DNA from: Myripristis murdjan
Lineage: Eukaryota; Chordata; Actinopteri; Holocentriformes; Holocentridae
Assembly (NCBI RefSeq): GCF_902150065.1
Contig: NC_043980.1
Span: forward strand, 18,723,917-18,787,916
DNA: 64,000 nucleotides
Direction of reading: 5' to 3'
Part shown: positions 1-11,884 of the stretch, in pieces
Numbering within the stretch: the stretch's first letter is position 1
Layout: each line of letters starts with the position of its first letter
Position numbers and translations under genes: made by a program
The notes under the pieces: generated by a model
Told to the model about the DNA's origin: nothing
The model's input: only the letters and a program-made list of their open reading frames with translations
Database searches by the model: none

Positions 1-540
1 CGGCTTTAGACTCTATTTGACCTTTAAGCTGGCAAGCGAAAACTTGACTGAGGCCCAGAGTAAGATGAGGAATTGTTTTGATTTTTATTTTCACCATTTT
101 AAGTTAATTTTCATGGGGCAAAATTTCACTGACCTCTCTGTTCTGGCAAGTCTCAGAGCATAATTACTTATTTGCTACTCCTGATCAAAAGAAGTGTGCT
201 CAGCTTTGTCATGTGATACTGTTCATGTCATGTGATACTGAATCTTATTCTTGTTTACCTAAGGCCCATGAAGTTGATAGAGACACAACCTGTTACGTTA
301 GTGGTGGTATGCAGCTTGACTGCTTCTCATTGCCAGTGGATGTTAAGATGTGAAGGGGCCTCAAAAGCTCTTACAGCACAACTGGCACTAATTCTTGTGA
401 GGAAATTTCTACACCTGCAGCTCTGAATGGATAAGTTTGCAGTAGCTGAAATTCAGTGAATATGTACTTGTGTAAAACTTTTGCATGCTTTGCTAGCACT
501 TATGTTTGTTAATAATAAGTAACAATGCTGTGATAATATT
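1..540. other. Unannotated AT-rich stretch
   Basis: Short open frames occur here, but none has a recognisable domain, a convincing start or splice-site support. I see no gene or classifiable repeat. Confidence 0.5.
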
Positions 541-581
541 ACAGTACAAATTTTTGCAAATTTCCTTCAGGATGAATAAAG

Positions 582-611
<30 letters not shown>
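541..611 (+). repeat. LINE-like 3' tail with (TATC)n
   Basis: The text reads 'ttccttcaggatgaataaag' and runs straight into about eight TATC units. A 3' tail that ends in AATAAAG and a tetranucleotide repeat is the usual finish of fish non-LTR retrotransposons of the L2/Rex1 type. Only the tail is present, so the family assignment is tentative. It could also be a plain microsatellite with a chance flank. Confidence 0.4.
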
Positions 612-612
<1 letters not shown>

Positions 613-2400
613 TTTTAATGTTATGTTTTCAGGCTGCTATTTTTAGCTTACCTTTTTTTCTCCCTAGGTTTGAAAGCTCTGTTGGACTAGTTTATCTCAT
701 GATTGACATCACTGATAACACAGAAATACCAAGCCTGCTTCCTAAGAAAAGTGTGCTTCCTAAGAGACTGAGTAAATTTGCATACAAGTTTGAGAAGACA
801 GTCAACATGTAACTGTTCTAGAGACTGAGGTTACTCTGGGGCCACTACATCAGTTGATGTAGCAGTAGCACAAATGTTAATTAATGTGAAATGTTTCTGC
901 CCACATGTGAAGTCACATCTGGATTCCCTGCAATGTGCAAAAAAGCAGTGGACTGACTTCAGATCTGACCAAACCATTATCAAAATAATGTATGACTCTT
1001 TGGTATCAGCACATGCTTACCACATACAGTTCTACAATTCCCACAAATTCTGTATCCCCAAACATGTTGAAAATACCTTTAGGGGGCCACAAAAAACTAT
1101 GATAAGCAGCATGCCATAAAAACACAGTCACAACATGGTAAGGTGTGTGGTGCTACCTAACAATTAAGTAGTTTGCTGGCTAACATTTAGCAAGGCTTAC
1201 AAAATTTGGCTGGCTACTATGGCAAAGCTTTCCCCACAAAAAGCTCACTTACAAAGACATACTTCAACAAAATTATGAAAAACTACATCAACCCTTTAAT
1301 GGTAAAGCTCAAGAAACAATATGCACCTCACTATAATAACTACAGTTGCAACAAAACAAAACTTCCACATCCAACATTTTATTTGAATTTGACATGTTTG
1401 TAAGTTCAGATTTCTGTTTGTGAGAAGGTTAACCTCAGTGATGGAGAAACGATGGTAACATTTATTAATGGAAAGCTCTTGAAAGTTGGTGGATTCTGTA
1501 AAATGCATTCTTTGAGCTTTGCTTTGCTTTGCATGACACTGTGACAGATGGGATGAGGTTTAGTGGTAATTAGAAAGTCAACAGTAATAATTTTGAATTA
1601 CACTTCCCCTAATGTTATTAGCTGCACCCATAATTTAGTTTGTATCCAATATCCATGTATGGCCTCCCCCAGCTATATTTACCTCCAAATTTGTTCTCAC
1701 ACTCCACGTTGCCTGAAAAAGTCTTTGTGCACTCCTTCTTACAACCAGTGTATTTACTCCACGTGTATTTGTTCTCCCTAATGGAGATATCCTTTTATGG
1801 CTTTTACTAATACAGTTTGCAACAGACTCTTATTATGCCCTCATACTCTGTCGCTATGATCTCCAGGTCCTACTTGTGTCTTTGCAGCACTGAGAACTAC
1901 CTGCTGTTAAAGCTTTTTCAATTGTTGTGCCAAAAGGCCTCAACCTTACAATGACATGCACTGATTGATGACTAGCTACAGGTTTTTTCTTTCTTTAGGC
2001 ATCAACAACCTTCCTGCTATATCTCAGTATGTTTGGTGAACTCTCACACAGCCAGCAAGGGACTCCTATAGGGCTGCTGGATACCTAACCACATTGTACA
2101 CTTCCTCGCACTTGGGGAGAAGAGAACGGTAATTCATGGGATATTTGGTAACAACCCTATCTCTGTATATATTTCCGTTGCAATATTTGTGCAGTCCAGT
2201 TTAAATGAGACACTCAAAGCTCATAATATTCAGAAGACAAGATTCATGGATGCCACCATCATCAGCAAGTTTGATGACCTGACATAATGATAATAATAAA
2301 GAAAAATATAAAGAAGAAGAATCACAGATGCACATGAAAACTACTTAACTTTTGTGACGTTAACATGATTTTAGTTTACCTTTTATTTTGCCTCTGCCCT
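612..2400. other. No gene recognised
   Basis: One open frame at 618-812 follows a pyrimidine-rich stretch ending in AG near 667 and could be read as an exon, but it has no recognisable domain and no partner exon. The remaining short frames look random. Nothing else can be supported. Confidence 0.4.
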
Positions 2401-2640
2401 ATAGATTCAGATTCACTTTATTGCATCTTCATCATATTACATATAAAAAAGAGCAGAAATCTTAGGTCTTGCCTCCCGTCGACACTAGCAGCAATAGTTA
2501 AACAATAAAAACATCATAATAAAAACATCAAGACAATTAAAAACACTACCAATAAATATGTTGTGTAAAGTGCAGGAGTGACAGCGTGTCAGTTATAGCA
2601 TAAGGGTAAATATCATATGCCTCCACATTCAATCAATGCA
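2401..2640. repeat. Possible dispersed repeat
   Basis: The segment starts 'gattcagattcactttattg' and continues AT-rich with repeated 'aaaaacat' motifs. This resembles a dispersed repeat often seen in fish genomes, but no ends or target-site duplication are visible. Confidence 0.25.
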
Positions 2641-3541
2641 CACACGCCATGCACACTCTATAACTGGTTTGACAACAGATGGAATTTGAGGTCCTGGATG
2701 ACGCAGAGTGATGCGTGCTTGATGAAATGTTTCTGACAGTAATAATAAACCAGAGATAAAATGCAGGTCGACTCATTTGAATGGAACTATGGAACCAATG
2801 TATATGATTCACTGAACATCCAGTGACGCACTGTTAAAGATGAGAGGTTAGGTTCTGCAGAAAATTAACACAAAGATTTTATTTATTTATTTAGAGTCAG
2901 AATTAGAATAAGCATCAACTTTAGGCCTGCTTATGCATACAAGAAATCTGACTCTGGTTCACAGAAGCCTCTAGTACTTAGTAAAGTAACAGATTTAAAA
3001 AAAAAAAAAAATAAATAAATAAAAAGAATAGATAGAAGTTATGATAGGCGTGTCTGTCTATCTATGTGTGTATTCCCACATCAAAACATAATGTCCCATC
3101 TTCACTTCTCTGCACTAAATCCTGTAGTTCACCTTGATTCCTCTTGATTTCTGTTTTCACTTGAGTCCTTTCCATTACTTATGAGCACAGCTTGTTTCTC
3201 GCTTTTATTTTGGGAATTATAACATGATGTTCTATATGTTGTGTTTTGTCTGCCTGTGAAACAGCTCAGGTTGTTGGCAACAGGCCTCTTGATCCTCATC
3301 CAACATGGAGGATCTGTCTCTGGTGAGTAATTATTCAGCTCTGCGTCATGTACTGATAAAACGTGCTCTAAACTCCTGCCACATGCTCTCAAAAAAAAAA
3401 AAAAAAAAAAAGGAGCCACAGCTTTGTGAAAATTCATGTTTTTTCCCCAATCATTAATTTCTTTAGACATTTACTGACTTTTTCACTCATGATGAAGGGC
3501 TGCCAAGCTAAAACTTATTTGCTTGCAGTTAGGTGTGTAAC

Positions 3542-3543
<2 letters not shown>
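2641..3543. other. No gene recognised; A-rich simple tracts
   Basis: The stretch holds A-rich simple tracts (about 2997-3025 and 3391-3411) and random short frames. I see no coding exon. Confidence 0.4.

Positions 3544-3578
<35 letters not shown>
3544..3578. repeat. (CA)n microsatellite
   Basis: About 17 uninterrupted CA dinucleotides. Confidence 0.95.
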
Positions 3579-3579
<1 letters not shown>

Positions 3580-3664
3580 GCCTTTGAGGCATTTCTAGGG
3601 AAAAAAAATGAAATATGACTTATTTTGAACACATTCATCATGTCTTCCTTTTCACTAACAATAT

Positions 3665-3794
3665 GTTCTTGTTTCTTTTGGTCAGACATAAGTTGTCAGT
3701 TGGATGCTTTCTGAGGAAGGAGAAGTTACCTCCGAAACTGTCAAAGGTAAATAACATCCCTTTTAACTTATGTCTGACCAAAAGAAACAAGAAC
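3665..3794 (+). repeat. Long hairpin: two perfect 30-bp inverted arms
   Basis: Positions 3665-3694 and 3765-3794 are exact reverse complements (30 of 30 bases), separated by 70 nt. The spacer contains a hammerhead-like core, listed separately, so the arms would form a greatly extended stem I. The structure is compact and sharply bounded, which suggests a small mobile unit or a remnant of one, possibly from a Penelope-like element, since those often carry such ribozymes. No reverse transcriptase is visible nearby. Confidence 0.9.
3702..3759 (+). ncRNA. Putative minimal type I hammerhead ribozyme
   Basis: The core boxes are present in order: CUGANGA at 3711-3717 (as CTGAGGA), a stem II of GGAG (3719-3722) with CTCC (3730-3733), GAAA at 3734-3737, and a predicted cleavage site after GTC at 3742. 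Stem I is formed by CTTT (3707-3710) with AAAG (3743-3746) and GGATG (3702-3706) with CATCC (3755-3759), with an internal loop between the two helices. Stem III is nearly absent (CTG between GAAA and TC). Hammerheads of Penelope-like elements are known for tiny stem III and activity as dimers. One A (3718) is bulged at the base of stem II. Self-cleavage is inferred, not shown. Confidence 0.6.
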
Positions 3795-3859
3795 GTATTG
3801 AAATGTGACTTGTGAGTTTGAGCTGAATGGTGAACCACTTTGATTTTTAACATTACAGG

Positions 3860-4935
3860 CAGGGGCGAAAATCCCATTTCATTATTTGGGGGGACAATAA
3901 ACAGCAAAATTTCAGAGAGTAATTTCTGGGGGGGACATGGAAAAAATTGCTGTCTGGCACGACTGTACCTCCCTCTTTCTCTCTTACGCTCCTTAGAAAC
4001 TTGCCGTACAGTGTTGAGCGCTCAACATGTTCATATGTTTTAAATAATGCTATTAAAAGCAATAATCCTCTAACCAAATTTCTTTGCTCACTGTTCTATT
4101 TCCACTACAGTCCACCAAAGTAGCTTTACAAGCAAACTCAAAAGAAGCTCTAAAACTAGAGGAAATACCTTGAATAATCCAACTACATCAAACTATTCTT
4201 CAAAAAACTTTTAAAAATTTATTGTAGTGTCAACAAAAAACAAAGCAAGAACTAGCATCAAATAGTGACATACAGTATATGTTTGAGCTGTACACTGTCC
4301 CTTTTTAGATCAAATAAGGAAATGAAAAGAAACTATGCCACATAAAAATGCAACTTAAAATACAAATATATATATATATCTTGAGACAAACTCAAAATAT
4401 TAGTAAAATATTAACTATTTCTTACATTAATATCCTGACAGACTTTTTGAAAGACTAAAAAGCTCAGTATTTGCTCCTCCTGTGGTCTGTCCTCTCTCTC
4501 CCTCACTGTCCTGCACTCGCTTCAGCTTGGAAACAATCATTAGCTGTTAGCTTAAACAGTGAGCTGAAAGAGGCAGGGTTTGGACCAAGCAGGGGAAAAA
4601 TATCGCTTTTCATATTACAACCATGTGCTTGGTGAACAAGTGGTGTGATAAATGACTCACTGGCTTTCACTTGAGGAGGTTTTCTTGCTAGTTCTCATCA
4701 GGCTGCTGCCTCTCAGGCTGACGGACTGAAAGTTACCGAGCTGCCGCTCTGCCGGCAGCAGGATGCGGACCAAACCACTGTGAGGCATGGGGGGGTCATA
4801 ACTTTTTAAGACTTAAAAACACACTGTTTTACATTTATAATTAGCACTGCTTGCATTGTACTTTCATTGAATATTACTATACTATTGAAAATAATTTATT
4901 ACTGTTAACAATGTTTATATATATATATATATATT

Positions 4936-4966
<31 letters not shown>

Positions 4967-5036
4967 GGAGGGGGGCAACTTTATGGATGGAGGGGTCGTG
5001 TCCCCCCTGACCCCACCCCCCTGATTTCCGCCTATG
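3860..5036. mobile_element. Non-autonomous hAT element, 1177 bp
   Basis: The element is flanked by a perfect 8-bp duplication ATTACAGG (3852-3859 and 5037-5044), the size made by hAT transposases. Its ends are imperfect inverted repeats: CAGGGGCGAAAATC on the left against CATAGGCGGAAATC read inward from the right. The interior is AT-rich, with poly-T and G-rich tracts near 4936-4995 and no transposase frame, so it would depend on an autonomous relative. The intact duplication argues for a fairly recent insertion. Confidence 0.85.
4915..4966. repeat. (TA)n followed by poly-T
   Basis: A simple tract inside the hAT element near its right end. Confidence 0.9.
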
Positions 5037-5044
5037 ATTACAGG

Positions 5045-6167
5045 GCTACAGCTGGACTCAGTGCCTTGTGTAGGTGATATTTTCTTTCCCACCACCTCTT
5101 GATAGGATTCAGTCATAACGATCACAAAATCTACCATCTGTAGCTCTATCAACCTCAGCTGAAGTTATCAGAGACTGGCAGAAAACGATCCCATCTGGGT
5201 TTTATACAGCAGCTTATTATGTTTTGTTTTAAAGTTAGGCGACCTCTAGCGGTGCTGTAAATACCCACACATTGGTGTAGTATGAAGAAGACGACAAAGA
5301 AAGGAGGCTGGTGGGGTGGCATGGTGGGCTAATCCACACAACTTTCACTCAGCTAAACCTGCATAAAAAACTAAGCTAGAGCTGTGTTTGTTTTTAGTGA
5401 GCTAACGTTAGCTAAATAGTATCAGCAAACGTTAGCTAACATTAGCTTGCTGCTGTAAGTTAATGGTAGCTAACATTAGCTAGTACTTTAATAACCTTGC
5501 CCATTATAAGAAACATTTTCATAACCATTAATAAATAGCTACATTATCCTGACCATAACTGAGTAATAGTGTAATCGGGGCTAGCTCTCTAGCTAGCAAG
5601 CAATTGCTAGCTAATGAGCTAATAGCTAGCGAGCTCAGGAAATGGTCCTTTGGGTCATATTAGAGACACTCCTAATTTTGTATAATTTAATAATTTTGAA
5701 AATGTTCCTCCTGGTTGTATTTGAGTGTTTGAAGAAATGACCTATGTTATAAAATTAAAAACAACACTCCCCCCACCCCCCCGTACAGCAGTGTCACAGC
5801 CATATTAGCTATCTGCTGGCTTAAAGGCTTCATTGAAGCTTCAGGGTGAATATTCCAATCCAAGCCACCGTTGTTTTATGACTACATTTTTACATCAAAT
5901 AGAGAATATCAAGGTGTGTGTTGCATAATTTTATACACATTCCAGTTTAATTTTGCAGGACATATTCACAATGTTTGGAAACTTTGGGATGTCTAAAACA
6001 ATTCACTGATTCTTGGGAATTTGGATAAAACAGGTTTTAATTTTGAAAAAAAAAAAAAAGTGAGTTAAATTACAAAATCTGAAGGTATATCATTATAGGC
6101 CAAGGTCTTGGCTGTTCAGCAATGTACCGGTGCAACCTCCTCATTTTGCATTTTTTCATAAAATAGT
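5045..6167. other. Non-coding, GTTAGC-rich stretch
   Basis: No gene is seen. Positions 5398-5640 are dense in overlapping 'gctaacgttagc' and 'gctagc' palindromic words, a motif cluster common in fish non-coding DNA. A poly-A tract lies at about 6046-6059. Confidence 0.5.
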
Positions 6168-6492
6168 AGTGATGTAGTACTCGAGATCAGTCTTGGTCTC
6201 GAGACCGGTCTCGAGACCACATTTTCAAGGTCTTGGTCTTGTCTCGGTATCGACCGCAATTTTACTCGGTCTTGTCTCGGTCTCAGATGAGCCGGACTTG
6301 GGATTTTTCCTCAAGACCAGCCAAGACCGCATCTGCAGTGATTTTTTAAAACTGCATACTTCCTGTTTCAAATGTATCAATAAAGTTTGTCACTTTAAAA
6401 GTGTTAACGCTGCCCCCTGGCTGCCCCACATGTGCCACTGCCAGGGATGAGAATACGAGGGAGAGAGGAGGGCACCGTCTGTGGCTGCAGAG

Positions 6493-6675
6493 ATGTCGTC
6501 AAAGTCAGCGATAATAAAATTTGCTTTTTCAAAACATACTGCATTTATTTGCAAGTCAACTGGAAAGAGAAAACACTCGGCAGAGTGTAATCTCTGTAAA
6601 ATAACGCTGACTGAGACGGCTGGGACCACGTCGAACTTTTATCGTCACCTCGAAAGGAAGCATGAGGAAAAGTAA
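6493..6675 (+). pseudogene. BED zinc-finger exon of a hAT transposase
   Basis: The frame starts with ATG at 6493 and encodes a short N-terminal domain ending CNLC..HLERKH, the C-x2-C..H-x4-H pattern of BED fingers that bind DNA in hAT transposases. A splice donor (AAAA|GTAAGT) lies at the end of the frame, so this looks like exon 1 of a once-spliced transposase. No following RNase-H-like or hAT dimerisation exon is seen before the right end of the element. It is therefore a broken or non-autonomous copy. Confidence 0.65.
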
Positions 6676-6750
6676 GTGTCAAGCTGGCAAAGCTAGCTAT
6701 TAACATGCCATTAATGTCGTTATTAATTAGCTTTATGTGCTCTGTCGTCC

Positions 6751-6777
6751 CTTCTTCTTCTTCTTCTTCTTCTTCTT
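6751..6777. repeat. (CTT)n microsatellite
   Basis: Nine CTT units inside the hAT remnant. Confidence 0.9.
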
Positions 6778-7722
6778 TTTTTTACCATAAACAAAACTTT
6801 AACACATGACCAACAGTTTGTCAGCGCTAGCTTTCTTAATTTTTCAGAAGCTAATTACAGGTTAGCTTGCTAATGAGCATACACATAAACGCATACTATA
6901 TAGGCTACATAAGCCTTAGCAGAAAAAAAACTACATTGAATCGTGTTATAAGTTACACTGATAGAAAAAGGTCAGTCTGTGTGCTTGAGCTTTTATTTCA
7001 GGGATGCAAACGGCGCGCCGAAAAGCGTAACTCGCTTTTTTGTGGCCATTTGGGTGATTTGTGTGAATCGTGCAGATCCGACAAAGTTTTTTTTTTTTTT
7101 TTTTTTTAGGGTGGTGGTGGAGGGTTTTTTGGGGTTGGGGTGGGGGTAGGGGGTGGGGGGGGTGAATTTATCGATCACGGAATCGCGGAATTAGCCAAAT
7201 AAGACGGAATCTATTTTTAACATGGAAAGGCAAATAAACTTTCCAGGCTACAGCAGCGCACTGACATAGATTGTGTAACGAAGGGAAGAGTTGCCACTCC
7301 GCTCTATATTGTAAATTTGTTTTATTCTAGACTTGCATTTCAAGTCTTCATGGTTTTCATGTATTGACTGTGACAGCACTTTTGAAAGCATCATTTGGAG
7401 AAATTATTTTCTACTGCAGGCCTGTTGGCCTTACAAATGGCTTTACATTTAAAATAAATACATTTTTCAGTATGACGAAGACTAATGCGTCTGTTGATTA
7501 TATACAGTGTCATATACTGATCATACAACATAGTACATACTGTAATTTGTCAATAATTGAATGATTGGTTTAGTCTCTGTCTTGACTCGGTCTCGCCCCC
7601 CCTCGGTCTTGGTCTTGTCTTGGTCTTGGCATGCTCTGGTCTTGGTCTTGTCTTGGTCTCGGCATGCTCTGGTCTCGGTCGTGACTCGGTCTCGGGTTAG
7701 GTGGTCTTGACTACAACACTAG

Positions 7723-9194
7723 TCATGGTTTCAGAAGTAAAAAACACATCCACATGTGCATTTGTTTACAAGCTGAAGGATTAAGAGCCAGCAGAGATGA
7801 AGTCAGAGGCCAAATAACATGTCGACTCACAAGGTAGAGTATTGCAGTATTTTACACAAATATAGTGCATGGTTTTGCTGAAATACTGCTTGTGTTTTCA
7901 GCCCATATTGATTGCTAAGCCTCTAAATGTAGAGTAGTGTTGCATGTGATGGAATGAAATGTTGTTGGCGACATCTTATAAGCTACATTGCATGTAACTG
8001 GACAGTATAATTTCTTACAAGCTATATGAGACAAGATTATATGGTTGCAATGTTTCAAAGCTTACTTGGCATGAGATTGACAAAGACTGTTAAAATGTTT
8101 TTGCTGTGAGATGAATTTAGGTATTTGCATGCTAGCCTGAGACAAAACTAAGGTTAGATGACTCTTGGGCTCTGGAAAAAAAAAAAAAAAAAAGTAAAAC
8201 TCTGTGAGAAAGGTGACAGCCTTTCTTTCATGAAAAAAACATCACCAGGGATATACACTCTGCTGTTTTCCTGATAGCTATGAGACAGATCACCGCTGAT
8301 GTTAGGACAGTGGAGGCAGTTTGCAACTCTGCATTAGTTTTGTTAGTAGTAATTCAGGTATTGCTAACTGGGTCCTGATGTCCCACATGGGGCAACATTA
8401 AATTGGTGCACCTGTGCTAACTGCAGGGAAATGGGTACACACACTTAGAGGCTCTGCTGTCTGATAGTATATATTGTTACTTTTTATTTTATTGTGCAAG
8501 GTCATATGGATCTTTGTTTATTGATTTACTAATCTAAATGTGTACAACAGGTATAGTTGAATTCCTCAGGTGTAATCCCTCAGGGGTTAAAAAGGGACGT
8601 GGGAGCAAGTAAAAACACAACACAAGAACATCATTGCATTTGGTAAGTTTGCCTTTTTATTATAGCCTGCTATACAGGCTATAATAAAATAAAGCTGACG
8701 CCAAAATTCAATCACGTCAGTACATCAAGTTGATAGCCTGAATAAAATCATATACTGAGCTGCATTAGAACTTAGCAGGAACAAAAGGCAACTATAAAGG
8801 CCTTCTCGCCCTCTTGAATGAAGGGTACAAATGATCCTTTTTCACATTTGCATCAGCAAGCTGCCGATTAGGCCCATTCTCTCACCCAGGAATAATTTGT
8901 CCCCCAAAAATATTTAGAGCTAATTAATTGTGCCATTTTAAATATCCCTAAAATGTTGTGAAATGCCTCTAAAAATACTTTTAATTACCAAATTTCCTTT
9001 TATTGATCTCTCATTTCTGTTTTCTTCTCCTACAGAGTGTCAGCTCTGTATAGCTGGCAGCAGTTATCCAGGCTGAAGTGCTGTTTCACATTAGTATTAC
9101 ATCCTTTCTCTCATACAGATAGTCGTCGGCAAAATCTAACGGATTTGATCGGACCAGGAAAATCCTTTCACGCCATAATGCTCTCCTCACTATT
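7723..9194. other. No gene recognised
   Basis: AT-rich DNA with a poly-A tract (about 8176-8193) and one 13-bp-arm palindrome (8657-8687, listed separately). No coding exon can be supported. Confidence 0.45.
8657..8687. repeat. Perfect 13-bp inverted repeat
   Basis: The arms TTATTATAGCCTG and its reverse complement are separated by CTATA, giving a strong AT-rich hairpin. Function is unknown. Confidence 0.8.
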
Positions 9195-9444
9195 TGAACT
9201 CGTTGTTCAATGTGATCTTCAGTGATTGGGCAGGCCACGTTTTGGCAAACAGCTGATTGGCTAGGGGGCGGTGCTTTATGTAGGATTCAATCCTGCTCCG
9301 GGGCAGGCTAGCTTTCAGGACAGGTTCAGGATAGGTGTCCTATCCCGATCAGAGGTGAACCAGCTTTGTGATATAGAAAATCCGGAGTTGAGCCTGAAGT
9401 TATCTTGCTAATGCTTTAATCCCGCTTTGTGATACAGGCCTCTG
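9195..9444 (-). mobile_element. PIF/Harbinger-type element end
   Basis: Read on the minus strand the segment begins 'ggcctgtatcacaaagcggg' and continues through a second internal 'tatcacaaagctgg' word. This is the same architecture as the end of the Harbinger element at 57189-58342 (ggcctgtaccataaagc). Only one end is recognisable and no coding part is present. Confidence 0.55.
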
Positions 9445-9479
9445 GTCTGACCTTGGTGAAAACCCACTGAAGTAATGTT

Positions 9480-9870
9480 GTTCTTGTTAAGCTGAATCTA
9501 GTCAGTTTTGAACCCAAGTGCAGACTCAACACGCAGAGGCAGGATAACTCCGAAAATCAGAGTTTTATTCCCAACCAGACAGAAAAGCAGAAAGGCAAAA
9601 AATGCAAATTTCAAACAATACTTGAGGCTGTAGTTTATGCTGGCTGAACTGGCAAGGCTAGGCGAGGTCCAGGCATGCAGAACTGCAAACAGAGAGCACA
9701 GAGGTTACTGCAAGGATCTGACAAGGAGTGAAGAGCAGAGCTGAGCTTATATAGAGCCTAGAGTGATTACTGAACAGTTCGGGCTGGTGTGGCTCTAGTC
9801 AAACTGGTCCTCACACACCAGTTTCTAGTGAGACAATTAGGGAGAAGTGGAGGACATGGGGGCAGATGTA
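9480..9870. repeat. Possible unclassified dispersed repeat
   Basis: The stretch from 'gaacccaagtgcagactcaa' to 'cttatatagagcc' has the look of a dispersed fish repeat. Neither terminal repeats nor a coding part can be shown, so no family is assigned. Confidence 0.25.
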
Positions 9871-10610
9871 ACAGTTCTTGCTTGCTAACTCAAATGCAAG
9901 TTATCATTATAAGGGAGTTAATAAATGAAACTGTTCTGCGAGTTTCATTATGTGGCTGGCAAGTTCAAGCTCCATGTTATAAAAAATCTGATCAGCTTTT
10001 GCTAGGCTGTTCTCTTTTACTTGATTTGTTGCTAAACCTCTTCAGTGTCATTCTGTCCATCTTGTGGTTCTTTGCCACAGATCGAATGGACTTCCCCACT
10101 TACCTTGCTGCTCTTTTTAGATCATCCAAAGAAGCTGAGCCTCTATTTGTCATTTTTTGTACTGCTTTACCATCTTGATCTCATCTCCAGAAAACCAAAG
10201 TTACCCACTTGCTCATCTTACTCTGTTCTCCTTATTACTGTTAGATGGCAAAAACACTTAGACGCTAGCCAACAGCAATGTCATATTACTACACAAGCTT
10301 CCTCCTGTCATCTGTGGATTATTTTCCCATTCCCTTTAGTGAACAGGGCTTTTCAAGCATATGCCTCTCCCCATCTTCAGGCTCTTTTGGGAATACCAGT
10401 AATGATTAGTGGTGAGCCACTGTGGTGACAGAAGGTAGAGTTTTTGGCTGCATCTGAAATTCTATACTAAATACTAACATGTTGTTTAGTGCACTAAAAT
10501 AGTATGTGAGATTTTTTAATACATCCGAAACCATAGGATGAATCAAATAGTATGTAAATTGCAAACTATTTCTGATGAAATATTACAATATGCAAATACT
10601 GAACTAGGGC
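9871..10610. other. No gene recognised
   Basis: Two overlapping open frames of about 130 codons (9789-10178 and 10045-10428) lie here. They share no motif with known families, and their length is within chance for this composition. Confidence 0.4.
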
Positions 10611-10690
10611 TGGGTGATATGGAAAAAATTTAATACCTCAATATCAATTTTGTGACAATATTGTAGGAATGACTGTTGATAATGTTTTCA
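10611..10690. repeat. 'ggctgggtgatatgg' repeat remnant
   Basis: The words 'gggctgggtgatatggaaaa' and 'cctcaatatcaattttgtga' match the start of a very common non-autonomous fish repeat. Only the first ~80 bp are recognisable. Confidence 0.4.
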
Positions 10691-11327
10691 GAAGATATTT
10701 ACACACAAGAGACTTTTGCTGAACAGTCATCATTAATGTGCATATGATGACTAAGCAGGTAGAGACGTTAAATCAGCTGGTCAGGGATTTTGGTCACAGC
10801 CATTTTCTCAAATGAGGGGATTCCAGATACCATCTACTTTCAGTCTAGCATCAATATGAATATACTCAGTGTTATTTACTGTTTTTGCTTTCATGGGGCC
10901 TGTGTTATGCTTTATTTATTTGGTGACATGGATTCTAATGGGCAGTGAGGTTGCAATAGAAAAATAAAGAAAAATCATGAACCTTAATTTTAGCATTCCA
11001 GAGATTTATGGCTTTGTGAAGCAAGAATAATGTCTTAATGAGATCAAAGACCAGTCATCAGGAGTTTTCCTGGTTGGGAAGTTGATCATTTGATATGTAA
11101 TATTTTGTTTAACTTCTTCCTCTCCACTCCCATTTCTAGATCCATTTCAGTGGGGACAGGGGATCTTGACGGGGAGATAAAAGGTCAACAGTAGATGCCA
11201 AATAGCAGTGGTTTTCATCACCTGAGAGCTGGGAACCTTAAGTACATTTTAAGATGCAGCTCAGCACAATGACCACGCATTTTTCTAGCCATAAATCTAT
11301 AATAAACATTGCTTTTTTAAAGACACC
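10691..11327. other. No gene recognised
   Basis: Nothing beyond short chance frames. Confidence 0.4.
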
Positions 11328-11371
11328 TTTTATTTATTTATTTATTTATTTATTTATTTTATTTTATTTGT
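11328..11371. repeat. (TTTA)n microsatellite
   Basis: About ten TTTA units with a slightly degenerate end. Confidence 0.95.
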
Positions 11372-11884
11372 AGTGTATAAGGGTTAGAACATTATGATGG
11401 GAGCATATGTTGGCCATTCCCATGCCGATTTATGTCTCATAAGTTGTTGCAGCAGTTCTTGGGTTTATACTATTTGTTACACACATTTTGTCAGCTTTCC
11501 GGTGATGCCCAATTGATGTAACTCCAAGACTGTTTCAGCCCCAGTAAGGAGTAATATACCATTTTTAAATAGAAGAAAATAACACTTAGTACTTGATGGT
11601 TTTTCCCCAAACTGCATTGGATTAGCGTAAGGTGGGCATGTCTGCAAAGGGCAGACTCATGGGTGCCCATAGATTCATATATTCCAATATCTTGAGCTGA
11701 GAGGTTAAGGAACCCTTTTGAAAATGACCATGCCATTTTCCCTTGCCAAAATTGAACCAAACTTTGGAGAAATATTTAATTCCCTTACCGACAAACCTAG
11801 CACTGACATACTTGGTACCAGCAGATTCCTTACGTTCTCTAGTTTCATATGATACAAGGGTCCTCACTTTAAATCTGAGCCTGC

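Larger units (their letters stand above)
6168..7722 (+). mobile_element. hAT-like DNA transposon remnant
   Basis: The two ends are inverted: TAGTGATGTAGT on the left against TAGTGTTGTAGT read inward from the right. Both flanks carry many copies of the word 'ggtcttggtctcg' or its complement in subterminal arrays (6190-6310 and 7575-7700), typical of hAT transposase binding regions. A BED-type zinc-finger exon lies inside (6493-6675), but the catalytic region is missing, so the element is internally deleted. No clean 8-bp duplication was found at the ends, so the borders may be off by a few bases. Confidence 0.7.

Noticed and set aside
618-812. Possible exon after a pyrimidine tract
   Set aside because: No partner exon or recognisable family; a chance frame is as likely.
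9789-10428. Two overlapping frames of about 130 codons
   Set aside because: No domain, start context or splice support; length is within chance.
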